From assembly GCF_018139145.2 (NCBI RefSeq), contig NC_059481.1, positions 2,716,368 to 2,780,367 of the forward strand: a stretch of DNA of 64,000 nucleotides, given 5' to 3'. Every line of letters starts with the position of its first letter. The first letter of the stretch is position 1. The DNA is from Gymnogyps californianus. Taxonomy: Eukaryota > Chordata > Aves > Accipitriformes > Cathartidae. Both the position numbers and the translations under genes were made by a program. Shown in pieces: positions 1 to 10,905 of the stretch. The notes beneath the pieces are model-generated. The model saw only the letters and a list, made by a program, of their open reading frames with translations. It made no database searches and was not told the DNA's origin.

Positions 1-404
1 TGTTAAAATGCGTATTCTGGGGCAGTAAAATTTACAAAGCTTGGACTCCCACCACCTTGTACCCCCCGCCTCCCTCGTTCTGCATGCCGTGGTTCCTTCT
101 AACCCCGCTTGTTTGGTTGGTGAGGTGCCATCATCTGCTGCAACACGCTCAGAGCTGAGCAAACAGCAGCACGCCAACCACAGGCACACGTGGAGCAGCC
201 CGATAACTCAGAACAAATAAGGCTCACATAGTGCCTTGCCCCAACTGGGTATTTACAGGATTGCCCTCCTACACCAAACTCCCAGTTTTCACTATTTCTG
301 CTCTGCAATAGCAAAGTAAAAATAAGTTGTTATTTCTGGCCACAAAACTATTACAAAGTAGTTATATTTACTCCATGTCACTCCTCCCTTTTCACTCAAC
401 ATAC
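1..404 (-). other. COX5A: COX5A intron 2 (partial)
   Basis: Intronic sequence between coding exon 2 and exon 3, which lies off the left edge. I see no coding exon, RNA gene or recognisable repeat in it. Confidence 0.8.
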
Positions 405-521
405 CTTTCCTGAGCTCCCAGGCATCAATATCTGGCTTGTTGAAATACGTCACCCAGCGAGCATCAAATTCTTCATCTGATTCTTGTGACCCATGAGAGT
501 AGCAGTGGGCATGCAGTACAG
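405..521 (-). CDS. COX5A: COX5A coding exon 2
   Basis: A 117-bp exon bounded by a TTCAG acceptor (ending at 522) and a strong GTATGT donor (starting at 404). It encodes the end of the presequence and the first part of the mature subunit ([20 protein letters not shown] then ELRK). It ends in phase 1 with the first base of the next glycine codon, as expected for this family. Confidence 0.96.
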
Positions 522-3500
522 CTGAATGCAAAAAGGAAGGAAGAGACTTTGAGCAAACAGAAAATACCTGTACCTTAGTCCTGACCAAGAGACCAAAAGC
601 CATAAAATATATATTTCACTCACTACAGTCAGTCTGGATCAGTCCTCAGCCTGGACAAGCACTGGATGAATATAGCTTATTAAATATCGGTTGTTTGTTT
701 TGTGGCAGAGTGTGTATTTTCTGTTCTACATCAGACTTCCAAAGTGTTCTCAGACCCTTTGGTCAGAGCAGGATTATTTAATGAGAGGGGGAAATGCAAG
801 AGACAAACAATTCTGTATAACCAGTCCTTCAGAGAAGTTTTCCGAGATCCCTGTTTCTGTAAGACGCAGGAATTTTCCCTCTTCCCAGAGCCAAGCAAAC
901 CAGAGAAACGTAACATGTACTTCATCAACAGACACTCCGAAGTAGCACGATTGTTCTGTTCCCCACATTCGACCCTTCTCAAAACCACAGGAGTTGTCCG
1001 TGCAGTGAGTTTAGCTACGTGAATCAGTTTTCCAGTGGCATTCCTTCCAGAAACAAACCCCTACACCCTATTAGTTATACCGTTACCCGCTTTAGATGAA
1101 TACATTGGTTTATTCTGGAGTAACTTCCTACTCCTGAAATTGCTCCATAACTGATTTTGTAATCCAGAAAAAGCAGATTTCCCAACCAACAGACTGACTT
1201 TGATGGATGACTCAATAGCAACGAGCTGCAGGTCTTTAATTCCACCACAAGTTCAGAGCTGATGAAGGCTTGTTTTAAAGCGCTTTTAGGAATCTGCACA
1301 ACATGACCTGAGCCCAACTATAAAGGCTCTCAGAAGCAAAGAGACAAGAGCTATTTCTTCCAACAGGCTACTGAAGGGTTGAAGGAAAAAAAAAAAAAAA
1401 AAAAAATCACTGCTGTCTCTGCATCTATCCAAGATAAAACTCCTGGATCTCAAGGTTGTAATTGCATTAATATTTGATAATTAATAAAGCACAGAAGCGG
1501 ATTGTACTCCAATGGACAAATAAGGCTGATATGATTATGAACTCATTTCTTCCCTCAACACTACTCTATCACAAATTGCCTTTTTTCTTTTTTTTGCAGG
1601 GCTTGTCTCTTTTTAACCCACAAAGGTTGGAAGAGTTTTCGAAAAGGAACTAAAAGCTCGGGTACAGCCAGCTCCACCCGCCTCAGAGCTGTACTGGGTC
1701 CTCCCTGCAAACTCCGAGCACTCTGCAAGCTGCTTTACCGGCAGAACACGAGCTTGCCTAGAGACTGCTTCCCTTCCCTGCTGGTAATTTCACTCCACTA
1801 ATATTTGCAGAGAGGTCGTGCGCCAGATATGACCTTGCCAGTTTGATGCTCCGCTTCAGAGGAAGTCAGATATAGCTGGTCACTTTTTCTTTCTTAACCT
1901 AGCACGAACCACTCACGCTGACCAACTACAAAGTTTATTTAAAAGAAAAAAAACCCAAACTGGGTTGCATTTTCGCATCCTTCCCAGATATATTTTCTAC
2001 TTTGAAGATCATAGTGAACAGCATACTGCGATGCAGCATCCTAATTCTACCTAACATATAATGGAACGAACCACAACAATTCCAACGACTATCTTTAGTC
2101 TCATTAAGTGACAGCCTGATCAGAATGCAATCCAGATTTTTAACAAAATTTAACACCGTCCAACATTTCAGCTGCAATCCTGGTGTACGCAGTGCTTCCC
2201 AAACCATGAAAATATTTTCATTTGTTTTATCTACATAACTAGGTAAGGGAAAAGTAAATGACAGGCCAAGCCAGAATTATAATGCTCTTTTGCCATTCTG
2301 TAGGGAGATTCCCCATCCTCTCCCCAGCTCCAAAACGCACCTTTGACCCTGCTTTCTCCAATAAATCACGTGCACAGCTGAGCTCAGAGCAAGAGCAGTC
2401 CTCTGTAAATGCTCCTGCACCCAGGCAGGGTGTGAGAGGACACTGCTGAAAAGCCCTCAGATGCTGCCTGTTTGGGGGAGAATACTTTCTTCCTAAACAC
2501 AAAGCAGATCCCAGAGAAACAGCAAATCTCAGTTTGAGAAAAGCCTAGATTGAAGTTCTCGAATGCCATCTTTTAAGTCGAAAAACTAAAATCTCTTTCC
2601 ACTGAGCACTCAACCAAACCATTCCCTTCAGTCTTAAACAAAGGAACAACTTGGTTAGACTAAAAGGATCCTGAAGAAAAATAAAAAAGACCACAAGAAT
2701 TTGAACTCTGGATTTCCAGGATGCGTTTTTCAATTGCTGCTACATTTCTTTACTACCCTTTGTTTTCCATACCAACGCTTATATCTATATATTGGAGACC
2801 AGACTCTGCGAGCCACTCCGGCAAAGCAGAAGCGCCGCAGGAGCCAGCCGGGTGCCTCGCATTTCAGCGGGGTCCATCAAGGTCACCGTCACACACACGA
2901 TGCGTGTGTGACAGTCAAACCACAGCAACCCACCCGTGTGGAGATTCCCAACTCAAGGAAGAAGCAAAGGGCAAGTACGTTTGCAGAGGCGCGTTTTCAG
3001 GAGAACTCAACAAGCGTCGAGAGCCTGAGAAGCCTAAAATCATCTAATATTACACAAAGACGTGTTAAAGCTTCCCCAAGTGCCAGAATTTGTCAGCTTT
3101 CCCTTTTAATGAGCACAGAAGAAAAACATGCATCAAGAGGAGCATTAATTGACTGAAAAATGCGAGACTGGCAACGAGAAGCTCAGGGGTGCATGTGCAT
3201 TACACGCAGAACATTTTGCAGCATTATATAATGTAAACCTAAACCCACGGGCCCACGAGATGAACCCAACGCCTTAGATTTGCCGAAACACAACCCCCCC
3301 GAGGCCACCAGCAAAGGCGAATCAGGTCAGAAGTGTGAAGCGGGGCGTTTGTAATACAAGACCTTGGAAAAGAAGAACATGGAGCCTGCCTGTTAGCAAA
3401 GGCGCGGCGAAGCGAGGGTCATGAGCAGCCAGGGTTCAGCAGCAGTACAAAGGCACTGCGAGCAAAGAATTCCAATGGATTTTTAAACAAAAAAAAAAGG

Positions 3501-4361
3501 TTTTTAAGAAGCATCCATGAAATCCCAGCGTGCAAGCAGAGCGACCACCACTTATTACTTTGCATTTTTAGAAAAATGCAGGAATACGCTCCCTACGGCA
3601 ACTGTTTAACTCACACGTGCTACAGGAGAGGCACACACGGGTCTCTGAGCGTTTTAAACAGGATCGCTGTCTGTTAATTAGCTATTAATTAGCTATTGAG
3701 ACGCACAGGCACTGTCTTCTCTGCAGTCTCGGTATTTTAGCTCTGGTTCCCCTGCTCAGCATTCACGCCGCACTGTCTGTGCCTGCTTTTCTTCCTATTA
3801 ATCGGGGCGTTACTAAGGAGAGCGAGAGGAGGCCCGGGGCTGGGGCAGGGCTGCCCGCCCCGATCGCCCCCGGGGCCGGGGCTGAGCTGCCCGGCTGCGG
3901 AGGTCACCGCCGACCTCTGTCAATGTCACCTTCGCGGGAGGCCCGGGGAGAGCGCCGCCACCCCCCCCCCCCCCCCGCTACAGCCCCCGGGAAGGGGCCC
4001 GGCGCCCCCAGGAGGCGGCGGGGCCGGTAACGGCGGGGGGGTCACCGGGGGCGGCGGGAGCGGGGCAGCGGCCGGGCCCGGCGGAGGCGGCGCGCACTAG
4101 GCCGGAGGCGCGGCCTGCCCTCGAGTGACGCCGGCGGGTCATTGCAAGGACACGGCGCCACCGGCCGGGCCCCGCCACCTCCTACTCGCCGGGGCCGAGG
4201 CCCTCGGGGCCGAGCCGAACCGGAGTGAGGTCGGGGCAGGCGGCGGCGGCGGGCAGGGAGGACGCGGGCGGCCGCTCACCTGCGGGGCCGGCGGGCCGGC
4301 GGACGGCGGCATGGAGGCCAGAGACGGCGCAGCGGCGGAGGAGCGCGGCGGCGGCCAGCAT
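405..4361 (-). CDS. COX5A: Cytochrome c oxidase subunit 5A, 5' part (exons 1-2 of the gene)
   Basis: COX5A is a nuclear-encoded subunit of mitochondrial complex IV on the matrix side of the inner membrane. Two coding exons are visible: exon 1 at 4361-4280 and exon 2 at 521-405, both minus strand. They join in phase 1 (G then CT, giving Ala28) with a GTGAGC donor and a TTCAG acceptor. The first 35 residues are rich in Ala and Arg with no acidic residue (start [15 protein letters not shown]), typical of a mitochondrial presequence. The mature chain should begin at [19 protein letters not shown], which is nearly identical to the start of mature mammalian COX5A. The remaining roughly two thirds (usual exons 3-5) lie beyond the left edge, so the gene is truncated by the window, not broken. 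Its neighbour RPP25 lies upstream on the same strand, as in human. Identity is very secure. Confidence 0.96.
522..4279 (-). other. COX5A: COX5A intron 1
   Basis: A 3.76-kb intron. It holds a 21-nt A run at 1386-1406, a TTAATTAGCTA tandem duplication at 3673-3698, a 9-bp-stem inverted repeat GTCACACAC/GTGTGTGAC at 2888-2912 and a 16-nt C run at 3961-3976. Its last 500 bp (nearest exon 1) belong to the promoter CpG island. No coding potential is supported. Confidence 0.75.
4280..4361 (-). CDS. COX5A: COX5A coding exon 1 (presequence)
   Basis: ATG is at 4361-4359 and the exon encodes 27 residues plus one base. It ends at a GTGAGC donor (4279-4274). It carries most of the mitochondrial targeting presequence, with arginines at residues 9, 10, 21 and 22. 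The 5' UTR extends into the CpG island on the high-coordinate side; its start is not visible. Confidence 0.93.
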
Positions 4362-4573
4362 GGCGGCGGGGAGGCAGCACCGGGCAGCGGGGGCGCGCGC
4401 CGCTCGCTCCTGGCACCGGACCGCGCGCGCTGCGGGCGGGCGGGGAGGGAAGAGAGAGAGAGAGAGACACGGCGGCGGCTACGGCGGCGCCGCAGGGACA
4501 CACCGCGCCGCCGCGTAACGGCGGGAGGGCCGCAGGGGGCGGGGCTTAAAGCGGCGCCGGCGGGGCGGTGCCG

Positions 4574-4585
4574 ACCGCCATTTTG
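4574..4585 (-). promoter_or_regulatory. YY1-like site CAAAATGGCGGT
   Basis: The minus-strand sequence CAAAATGGCGGT matches the YY1 consensus (AARATGGCGGC) at all but the final base. It lies about 210 bp upstream of the COX5A start codon. YY1 sites are common in promoters of nuclear-encoded cytochrome oxidase subunits, so it fits the neighbouring gene. Binding is inferred. Confidence 0.45.
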
Positions 4586-6610
4586 TGGCGGGGACGGGGC
4601 GGGCGCGGTGGGGCTGTCGGCCTCTCCCGCCTCATAAAAGGCCGTAGCGGCGGCTGTCGGTGTGTGTGGTGTTTGGGGGTTGCTTGTTCTGCTGCCCGTG
4701 CGTGGCCTGGCAGCCCCGTTAACCGAGCTCATTGCAGGTATGGCCCCAGCGTGGGCTCTCCAATGGCTTTCTGTGGCTCCTGCCCCGGTGCCAGATGTGG
4801 CGCCCAGGAAGGCAGCCTCCATCACATCCCTGTCCCCAGGCCTCATAGACCCTGACCGCAGGGTGCTGCCCTCGGCCGCCATCACCCCGTGTGCCGGCAG
4901 GAGGAGGGGGCTGACCCAGCCGCCAGCTCTCGGGCCGCTACACAGGGCACCGCCGGGCTCACAAAATCACCCCCGAAATTGTTCTTGGCAGGCGCCTGGG
5001 GCTGTGCCTCGGCAGCGCAGCACGAGGTCGTCGTGATAATTTTGCTCGCCGTGTCCCCTTAGGACCCTGTGGAGCCAGATGTCATAACGCTACTTTAAAT
5101 GCTTTGTATTTTGGGTTACAGTCTGGTTTTTTAACCATTTTCTCATGCAGGAAATCCTTGGTCGACAGCCAGCAAAGCGAGGAATGCAAAATCCCCAGGT
5201 TCCTGTTGCCTCCAAGATTGGAAATTGCCTGCATGTAAAATCAATTAAAAAGAATTTTGCACATTAACAAAATAATGAGAAATGAGTGATTTTTTTTTTT
5301 TTTTTTTTTTCTCTTTCTCCTTGCTGGGAGCAATGTGATACCGCAGCGGTGGGGCAGGGTTGGGGAGGCGAAGGGCTGTTAGTTCTCAGCTGCCTGGCTG
5401 TGACAGCCTTTAGGCTGTGATCAGAGCATTTATGGAGAGTTTTATTTATTAGCATGATTTTTAGGAGCCTGTACCCGGTGCTCTGGCTCGCGTGTGGGGC
5501 AGAGGGTTGAACCTGAATGGTGTCTGCACTGGAGAGAGGTGGCTGGGAAGAGCAGTCACTGGGTAGGATGGAGCCCAAAGCTTTCCCAGCCCCAAACCCA
5601 CGAAAAATAATCCTACAAAAAATAACAATTGGAAATTAATATTCAACTACACGGTGGCAGATAAGTGAAGTGAATCAATCTGCGGCTGGGCAGATAAGTG
5701 TGAGCCTCTGGCCCGCAGAAGCAGCTGCCTGCTGAGGGAGATAACAAGGTCATCGCCAAACAAAACAGACTCCTGCCTCCTCCTCCTCCTCCTCACTCCC
5801 CTGGTCTCTTTTCATTCCCGCTCCCAGCCAAGCAAAGCGCTTGCCAAGCAAGCCCGTGACAAAAGGGGGGATGCTTGCCGTCTCCGGAGAGCAGGAGCGA
5901 GGCGGGGAGATAACGCGGCTGCAGCCGGAGCATCCCTCCCGGCTGGCTTTTGGGAAGGGTACGCTCATTAATACCAATTTAATTCATCCCGCGGTGCCCC
6001 CGGGGGCTGCCTGGGCTGGGTTGAGGGGAACCAGGTGGATCGGGGCTTGCTTGGCCTCCCATAACCCATCCCCTGCCCTCCCCGCATCGCCCCGGTCCTC
6101 GCTGTGCCTGCCTGGGGGGCTGGCACGGGGGCTTTGCCAGGCTCTGCCGTGCTGGCGGGGGCCAGGCTGCTGCCAGGGCACGTAGGAGTCCCCGATCCCG
6201 TTCCACCAAGGGACGGGGTTTGGCTGGGATCCCCTTGTCCTGGATCGGCAGCAGCCCTCGCTGTGCTGATCTGTGCTGTGGTCAGTAGCCAAGGTGATCC
6301 CCCCGTTTTCCCATAGACATATTTCAACTATTTCTAAAGAGCTTTTATTTTCCATTCATTTCCCTTTACCCCCTGGAAGCAGCAGGGATTTTGCTCCGAA
6401 GGGCTTTCCCAGGGAGCCAGCCCGTGGCAAGGGCTCTGCAACCAAGCCCACGACCCCAAAACCTCCCCGTCCTGCGCCGGGCACCGCATCCAGCCACGAC
6501 AGCAACCCACCTAACGCTCCCACCGCCCCCAGCTCCCGACCTTGGGGCTTCACCCCGGCTCCAGACCCTATAAACACCTCTGGGAGAGCAAAGACCTGAA
6601 TATCTGATGC

Positions 6611-6637
6611 AAGAAGAAAAAGAAGAAGAAGAAGAAG
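6611..6637 (+). repeat. (GAA)n microsatellite
   Basis: Purine-only tract of GAA/AAG triplets on the plus strand, a simple repeat with no coding role. Confidence 0.85.
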
Positions 6638-6734
6638 GGTGGTTTTATTTTCTTCTGCTGTCCCACAGGCAGGCAGCGCAGTGCTCGGCTCCGCGGGCGC
6701 GGGGAAGGAGCGACCCATCTGCTTGTTTGTGTGT

Positions 6735-6740
6735 TTTATT
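6735..6740 (-). terminator. RPP25: Candidate RPP25 poly(A) signal AATAAA
   Basis: TTTATT on the plus strand reads AATAAA on the minus strand, about 660 nt past the RPP25 stop. Another AATAAA on the minus strand lies near 6650. Which one is used cannot be decided from sequence alone. Confidence 0.35.
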
Positions 6741-7379
6741 CGGGATGAATCACGGCGCCGCGGGGCGCTGAGCCCGGCATTAATAAACCTGACAGCTCCT
6801 CGCCGGGCATAATTGCAGCGGTTCTGATAATGAAGGTATTACTCCCAACGGGCTTGGGGCAAAACCGTCTCTTCTGATGGCTGAGACATCGCAATGGGGA
6901 GCGATGATGTGCAGCCGCCTTCCCCGGTCCGGGCACCCCTCGGTGAAAGGCAACGGGTGCTCGGGCTCCGTGGGATTCACTGCAGAAATGTGGCTGGTGG
7001 TGGCATTGCCCCTGGGTGGCTGAAGGCAGGGTCCGCAGCTCCCCCCAACACATCGTCCCCTGCTTCAGTCCCTAACCAAGAGCTGGCAGGTTTAACCCTT
7101 TAACCCTCACCCCAAATCTGGGGACAAGGTGTCGTGTGTTCCCCCCCCCAGCAGCGAGCCCCCATGGACGGGGGTCAGCTGGAGCAGCGGCAGCGAGTGG
7201 GGATGCATTGGGGGGAGCCTGCAGCACATCAGTGACCCCGGAGCAAGCATGACACAGGCTTCGCACTGCCTTTATCCACAGCAAAGCAGCTAAAAATCCC
7301 CCGGAGTTTCTCCAGCACACAATCTCCTGCCTATACAGAGGGTATATTCCTGCCTATATACCCGGTGTACGGCTGGTCG

Positions 7380-8330
7380 GGGCGGGAGGTGGTGGGGTCA
7401 GTGGTGGTAGTCCGGCTGGCGGTCAGTGGTCCCCGAGCCCCTCGGGCTGTCGGGTACCTGTACCTGCAACTTCTTGGTCAGCAGCTCCTTGCAGGGAGGT
7501 GGCAGGGGCCGCTTCAGCCCCTTGGCGGAGGAGCCCGACGTGTCTTCTCCTGCCTCGCCGAGCTGCGTCCCCAGCCCGTGCCGGGGCTCCGGGGGCTGGT
7601 AGCCCGTCTGGTTGGGATCCAGGGGGTCTCGGGAGAGCAGGATGCAGATGGAGGGGACGTTCTTATGGACGGTCAGGTTCTGCGCCGGGCCACCGGGAAG
7701 CGGGTCCTGGTTCTCCCAGACCTCCAGCAAGGTTTTGTAGCGTACCTTGGTGACCTGGTGAAGACCTCCCAGCTTCCGCTTCATGATCTCCACGCAGGTG
7801 ATAGTCTTGGTGACCGCTCTGCCGCAACCGCTGAAGACGATCTGCCGGCTGCCCTTCAGCTCCATCTGGGCCATGGCGAAGTTCATCAGGTTCCTGATCT
7901 TGCTGCCCTCCTTCACTTTCATCTCCACCACGTCCGGGGGCAGGTCGGGGAATGGCAATGGGCTCTCCTCCTCCGACGTCCTCACCTTTCGGAAGTTCTC
8001 CATCCTGGACTGGGTGACGGGCTTGGCTCCCCCTCCCTCAGCAGCCATCCTTCACCCCTTCCCGGTGGATCCGCTCAGGCTCCTAGCCCCCCGGGACCAT
8101 GGCAGGGCTGGCTCCGCTGCCCTCCAGCCCAGCCCGCAGGAGGGCTGAGTTTAACCCTGCGTCCCCGGGACCACCAGCCCCTTCCCCTCTCCTCGCCCGG
8201 GGCTGGTTGCAGAGGAGCCGGCAGCGGGCTTGGTGGCTCTGCCAGAGGCTGTCCCCCGGGGGGGACGGGGCTGCAGGATCCTCTGGGTGCCCCCGGTTGC
8301 TCCCGGAGGGGACAACAGCCGGCTCCAGCT
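7380..8330. promoter_or_regulatory. RPP25: GC/CpG-rich region over RPP25
   Basis: The whole RPP25 reading frame and about 300 bp upstream of it on the minus strand are GC-rich with frequent CpG. The promoter must lie just above 8048 on the minus strand, but I see no TATA box or single decisive element. Confidence 0.45.
7398..8048 (-). CDS. RPP25: Ribonuclease P/MRP protein subunit p25 (Alba family)
   Basis: A single-exon gene of 216 codons. RPP25 forms a heterodimer with RPP20 that binds the P3 domain of RNase P and RNase MRP RNAs in the nucleolus, supporting pre-tRNA and pre-rRNA processing. The Alba fold spans about residues 40-155. Diagnostic stretches are VKEGSKIRNLMNFA (45-58), IVFSGCGRAVTKTITCVEI (70-88) and GLHQVTKVRY (95-104), then SRDPLDPNQTGYQPP before a low-complexity, basic C-terminal tail. 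The first in-frame ATG (8048) follows an in-frame TGA two codons upstream. A second ATG at 8003 (Met16) gives MENFRKVR, which is where human RPP25 begins, so the true protein may be 201 residues. Both ATGs have A at -3 and G at +4. The intronless structure is typical. The paralogue RPP25L is less likely because of the COX5A/SCAMP5 neighbourhood. Confidence 0.95.
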   Translation of the reverse strand: MAAEGGGAKPVTQSRMENFRKVRTSEEESPLPFPDLPPDVVEMKVKEGSKIRNLMNFAMAQMELKGSRQIVFSGCGRAVTKTITCVEIMKRKLGGLHQVTKVRYKTLLEVWENQDPLPGGPAQNLTVHKNVPSICILLSRDPLDPNQTGYQPPEPRHGLGTQLGEAGEDTSGSSAKGLKRPLPPPCKELLTKKLQVQVPDSPRGSGTTDRQPDYHH

Positions 8331-8776
8331 CTTGGCGATGCTTGGGCTCCTCTGCTCCCACTGCAGCACTTGCTTCTGCTGCTCTTTGCTTCATTCTGGA
8401 CTTCAGCAGCCCCCAGAGCTGTTCTGTGTAATTAGCAGATCCTCCCCCTCTCCCTCCCCTTCCTCCCCTCCTCCTCCTCCCCTTGCTCAGCCTCCCATCC
8501 CAGCACCCAGCTCCTGCCTTCATCCCTACCCAGCACCGAGAGCCAGGGAAGGCGAAGAGGTGGGCAGGGAGCCCTGGCCCCCGGCCGGGAGCACGCAGGC
8601 AGGGAAGGGAAGGAGGGGAAGGCAGAAGGCAGAGGGAGAAGCTCACTCTTGCCTTCATGATGCTCCCGGAGTCCTGCCCCCTTAAAGAGAACCTGGTCCC
8701 TTCTCTCGGTGCTTGCTCCGTTCAAGGACGCCAACTGCTAACTGCGAATGTCAGCAGAGCGCGGGCAGCTGGCCGG

Positions 8777-8825
8777 CCTGCCTGCCTCCCTGCCTGCCTC
8801 CCTGCCTGCCTCCCTGCCTGTCTCC
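8777..8825 (+). repeat. 12-bp tandem repeat CTGCCTGCCTCC
   Basis: About four head-to-tail copies with few mismatches. A minisatellite-like simple repeat about 730 bp upstream of the RPP25 start. There are no spacers, so it is not a CRISPR array. Confidence 0.85.
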
Positions 8826-9944
8826 CCTGCACCATCTCCCTGGCAGCATCCCCAGAGGGATGAGGAGTCCCGGCCACGCTGCGCCCGGGGATGGCACGGA
8901 GATGCAGGAGGTACTTTGGGAAAGCTGGCGGCCTGAGCTCAATCCTTGTTAGCCATCAGAGAACCTCCTTCAGCCCTGGGACCCGCAGGCAGGACAAATC
9001 CCGGCAGATGGCATCGCGGCCATGCCTGGCTGCCTGTCGACCGGCTGTGGGGCTGGGGCATGCACCGAGCGTGCCAGGGCTCTGCTCCCCTCCGATACCC
9101 CGCAGCCTCAACCCTGGCTCTCCCCACAGGAAAACCGCTCCATTCCAAAAGCCCCGATGCTGCGGCCAAGCCGGTTTTCACGGGTGATTTCTCTCCCTCC
9201 TCCTCCTCCTCCTTCCCTACCCCTCCCTCTCCCTGCTGCTCTCCCAGACCCTGTCCCTTGCTCATCTCCATGTCCCCAACATGGAGCTGCCCGCCGTGAG
9301 GTCACCATCCTGTTTACTGCCTGAAGCCCCTGGCAATACATCCCAGAAGATACATATGGCAGGCCAGAAGATCTCCCCTGTCCACCCCCGATCCCTTCCC
9401 CAGGCAGAGGTGATGTCCCTGCCCCAGGCTGGCCCTCTGCCTGCCCCTGTCACCCGCCTGTCCCCTGCCTGCCCCCGGCACCCCCAGCCTCCCGCCCCGC
9501 TGGCTGGGGGATCATTGCACAGTGGAAAGACATGCCAAGTATTGGCTTGCAGTCAAATCTTACCGGCCTCTGGAGGCCCCTGGATTGTTTTCACCCCGAG
9601 CAGGGCTTGAAAAAATACATAAATAAATCAATCGATCGGATGCCCGCAGAGGTGAAGGCTGTGGCAAGGCAGGATGTGGCCGTCCCCTCCCGGCCGGGGC
9701 GAACCCCCGCATCCCTGTGGTCCCTAAAGCAGCTTTCTGTGGGTACCGCTGCCCTAAATGGGGGGCGGGTATGGGACACCCCCTGATCCGACCACCAGAC
9801 CGGGGTCCGGGGGGGTCTGCGGGTGATGGGAGGACAGCACTGGTGTCTCTCCCGCATGGGATGGGATGCTCCATCTAAGAGCAGTGCCCCGCTGTGCTGG
9901 AAAACCCAAGGGGATGGAGAGCATCTTTTCCAGATCCAGCTAAC

Positions 9945-10045
9945 ACCCCATGAGGCCCCTTTGGCACAGAGGGGGAAACTGAGGCAGGGCACGCGATGCT
10001 CTCAGGCTCACCCCCAGCACCGGCGGCGGATTCAGGCTTTGAGCA
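9945..10045 (-). repeat. Possible MIR-type SINE fragment
   Basis: The plus strand reads CACAGAGGGGGAAACTGAGG, which resembles the reverse complement of the MIR 3' half (CCTCAGTTTCCCCATCTGT). The rest is too diverged to place by eye. Confidence 0.35.
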
Positions 10046-10799
10046 TCCCTCAAGTCCCGCCCGGCGCTCTGTGGTAGCGAGCATGCCTAGTCGCTGCGCT
10101 TCCACCATGAATCCCTCGCTCATAGGAGACAAAACAACGTCATTTTTCCCCCTTTCCGCTTGATAACTACTTGTGGCACCCTTGCAGAAGGCGCTTGGCT
10201 CCTTCCTCGGGCAGGCAGGGATGGATTAAGCCTCTCGGGGAAATTGCTGCCTTCAAAAGATGCTAAAACCCTAGGAAAATAATCGGGAAGGATTTTAGCA
10301 ACCATTCGCAGAGCGTGTGCAGTCGAGGGAAGCTGAGAAATCCCTCCGAGTCGTTATTCAGGTGTGCAAACAGCCTCCGGCAGCATGGGAGGGTTACGTG
10401 GCCACCGAGGGCTGACAGCACCAGGGCTCCAGGCGAACCAGGGCTGCTCGGTGCCGAGCCTGCAGCCGGCTGAATCCCCGGTGCTGGGTGAACCATCCAG
10501 CCCATCTTTCCTGGCCCAGGACCAGCTCCTGCCTCCCGTGGCCCATTTTTCATGGCGTCGGGGCGCCTTCCCCACCCATCGGATGATGGAAGCGGCAGCA
10601 GCTTCTCCCCTCCCTTCCTCTAATTGCTGCTTAACAAACTCTGCTTATTGCAGCCTCCGAAATGGAGGCAGACGAGGTGCAATCACGGCCAAGCCTTTCT
10701 GCATCCCTCAAAGGGCTGCGGAGGGTGCGCTCCCCCCAAGGCAAAGGCTGCAGCGGCGGGGGGGGGCATTAATGACAGGGTCTTGCTTTTCCTCTGCAG

Positions 10800-10905
10800 T
10801 GCTTAAAATGTAAATGAAATTCATTATTAGCAACTCCATTGCTAATTACCATCTGAAGCCATTCATTAGCCTGTCAGCTTATTTGTTGGAGGACAACAGA
10901 GTGGA
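10800..10905. promoter_or_regulatory. AT-rich block with clustered homeodomain-type motifs
   Basis: An AT-rich island in GC-rich surroundings, with ATTCATTATTAG, GCTAATTACC and ATTCATTAGCC in about 70 bp. These TAAT cores look like homeodomain sites and such islands are often conserved enhancers. The call rests only on composition and motif spacing. Confidence 0.3.

Larger units (their letters stand above)
3780..4660. promoter_or_regulatory. COX5A: CpG island / COX5A promoter region
   Basis: Dense CpG and GC boxes, for example GGGGGCGGGGC at 4535-4545, surround COX5A exon 1. A GA dinucleotide tract lies at about 4450-4467 in the presumed 5' UTR. Upstream on the minus strand is a YY1-type element (see separate entry). 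There is a TTTAAG on the minus strand near 4545-4550 but no canonical TATA box, as expected for a housekeeping respiratory gene. Boundaries were judged by eye. Confidence 0.7.
4662..7397. other. Intergenic region COX5A-RPP25
   Basis: Contains the 5' flank of COX5A and the 3' flank of RPP25. It holds a 21-nt T run at 5290-5310, four AGATAA GATA-type motifs between 5659 and 5913, a GAA triplet repeat at 6611-6637 and possible RPP25 poly(A) signals. Open frames here (such as those at 5968-6355 on the minus strand) are GC-driven, with no family resemblance. Confidence 0.6.

Noticed and set aside
4139..4885. A 248-codon minus-strand open frame over the COX5A promoter
   Set aside because: It reads COX5A exon 1 in another frame and through CpG-island sequence; Pro/Arg/Ala-rich translation typical of GC-driven frames.
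7365..8435. A 356-codon plus-strand open frame
   Set aside because: It lies antisense to the conserved RPP25 gene. Its length comes from high GC and the mirror of the RPP25 codons; no domain is recognisable.
8777..8825. CRISPR-like regular repeats
   Set aside because: Head-to-tail 12-bp units without unique spacers in a vertebrate genome; a simple tandem repeat.
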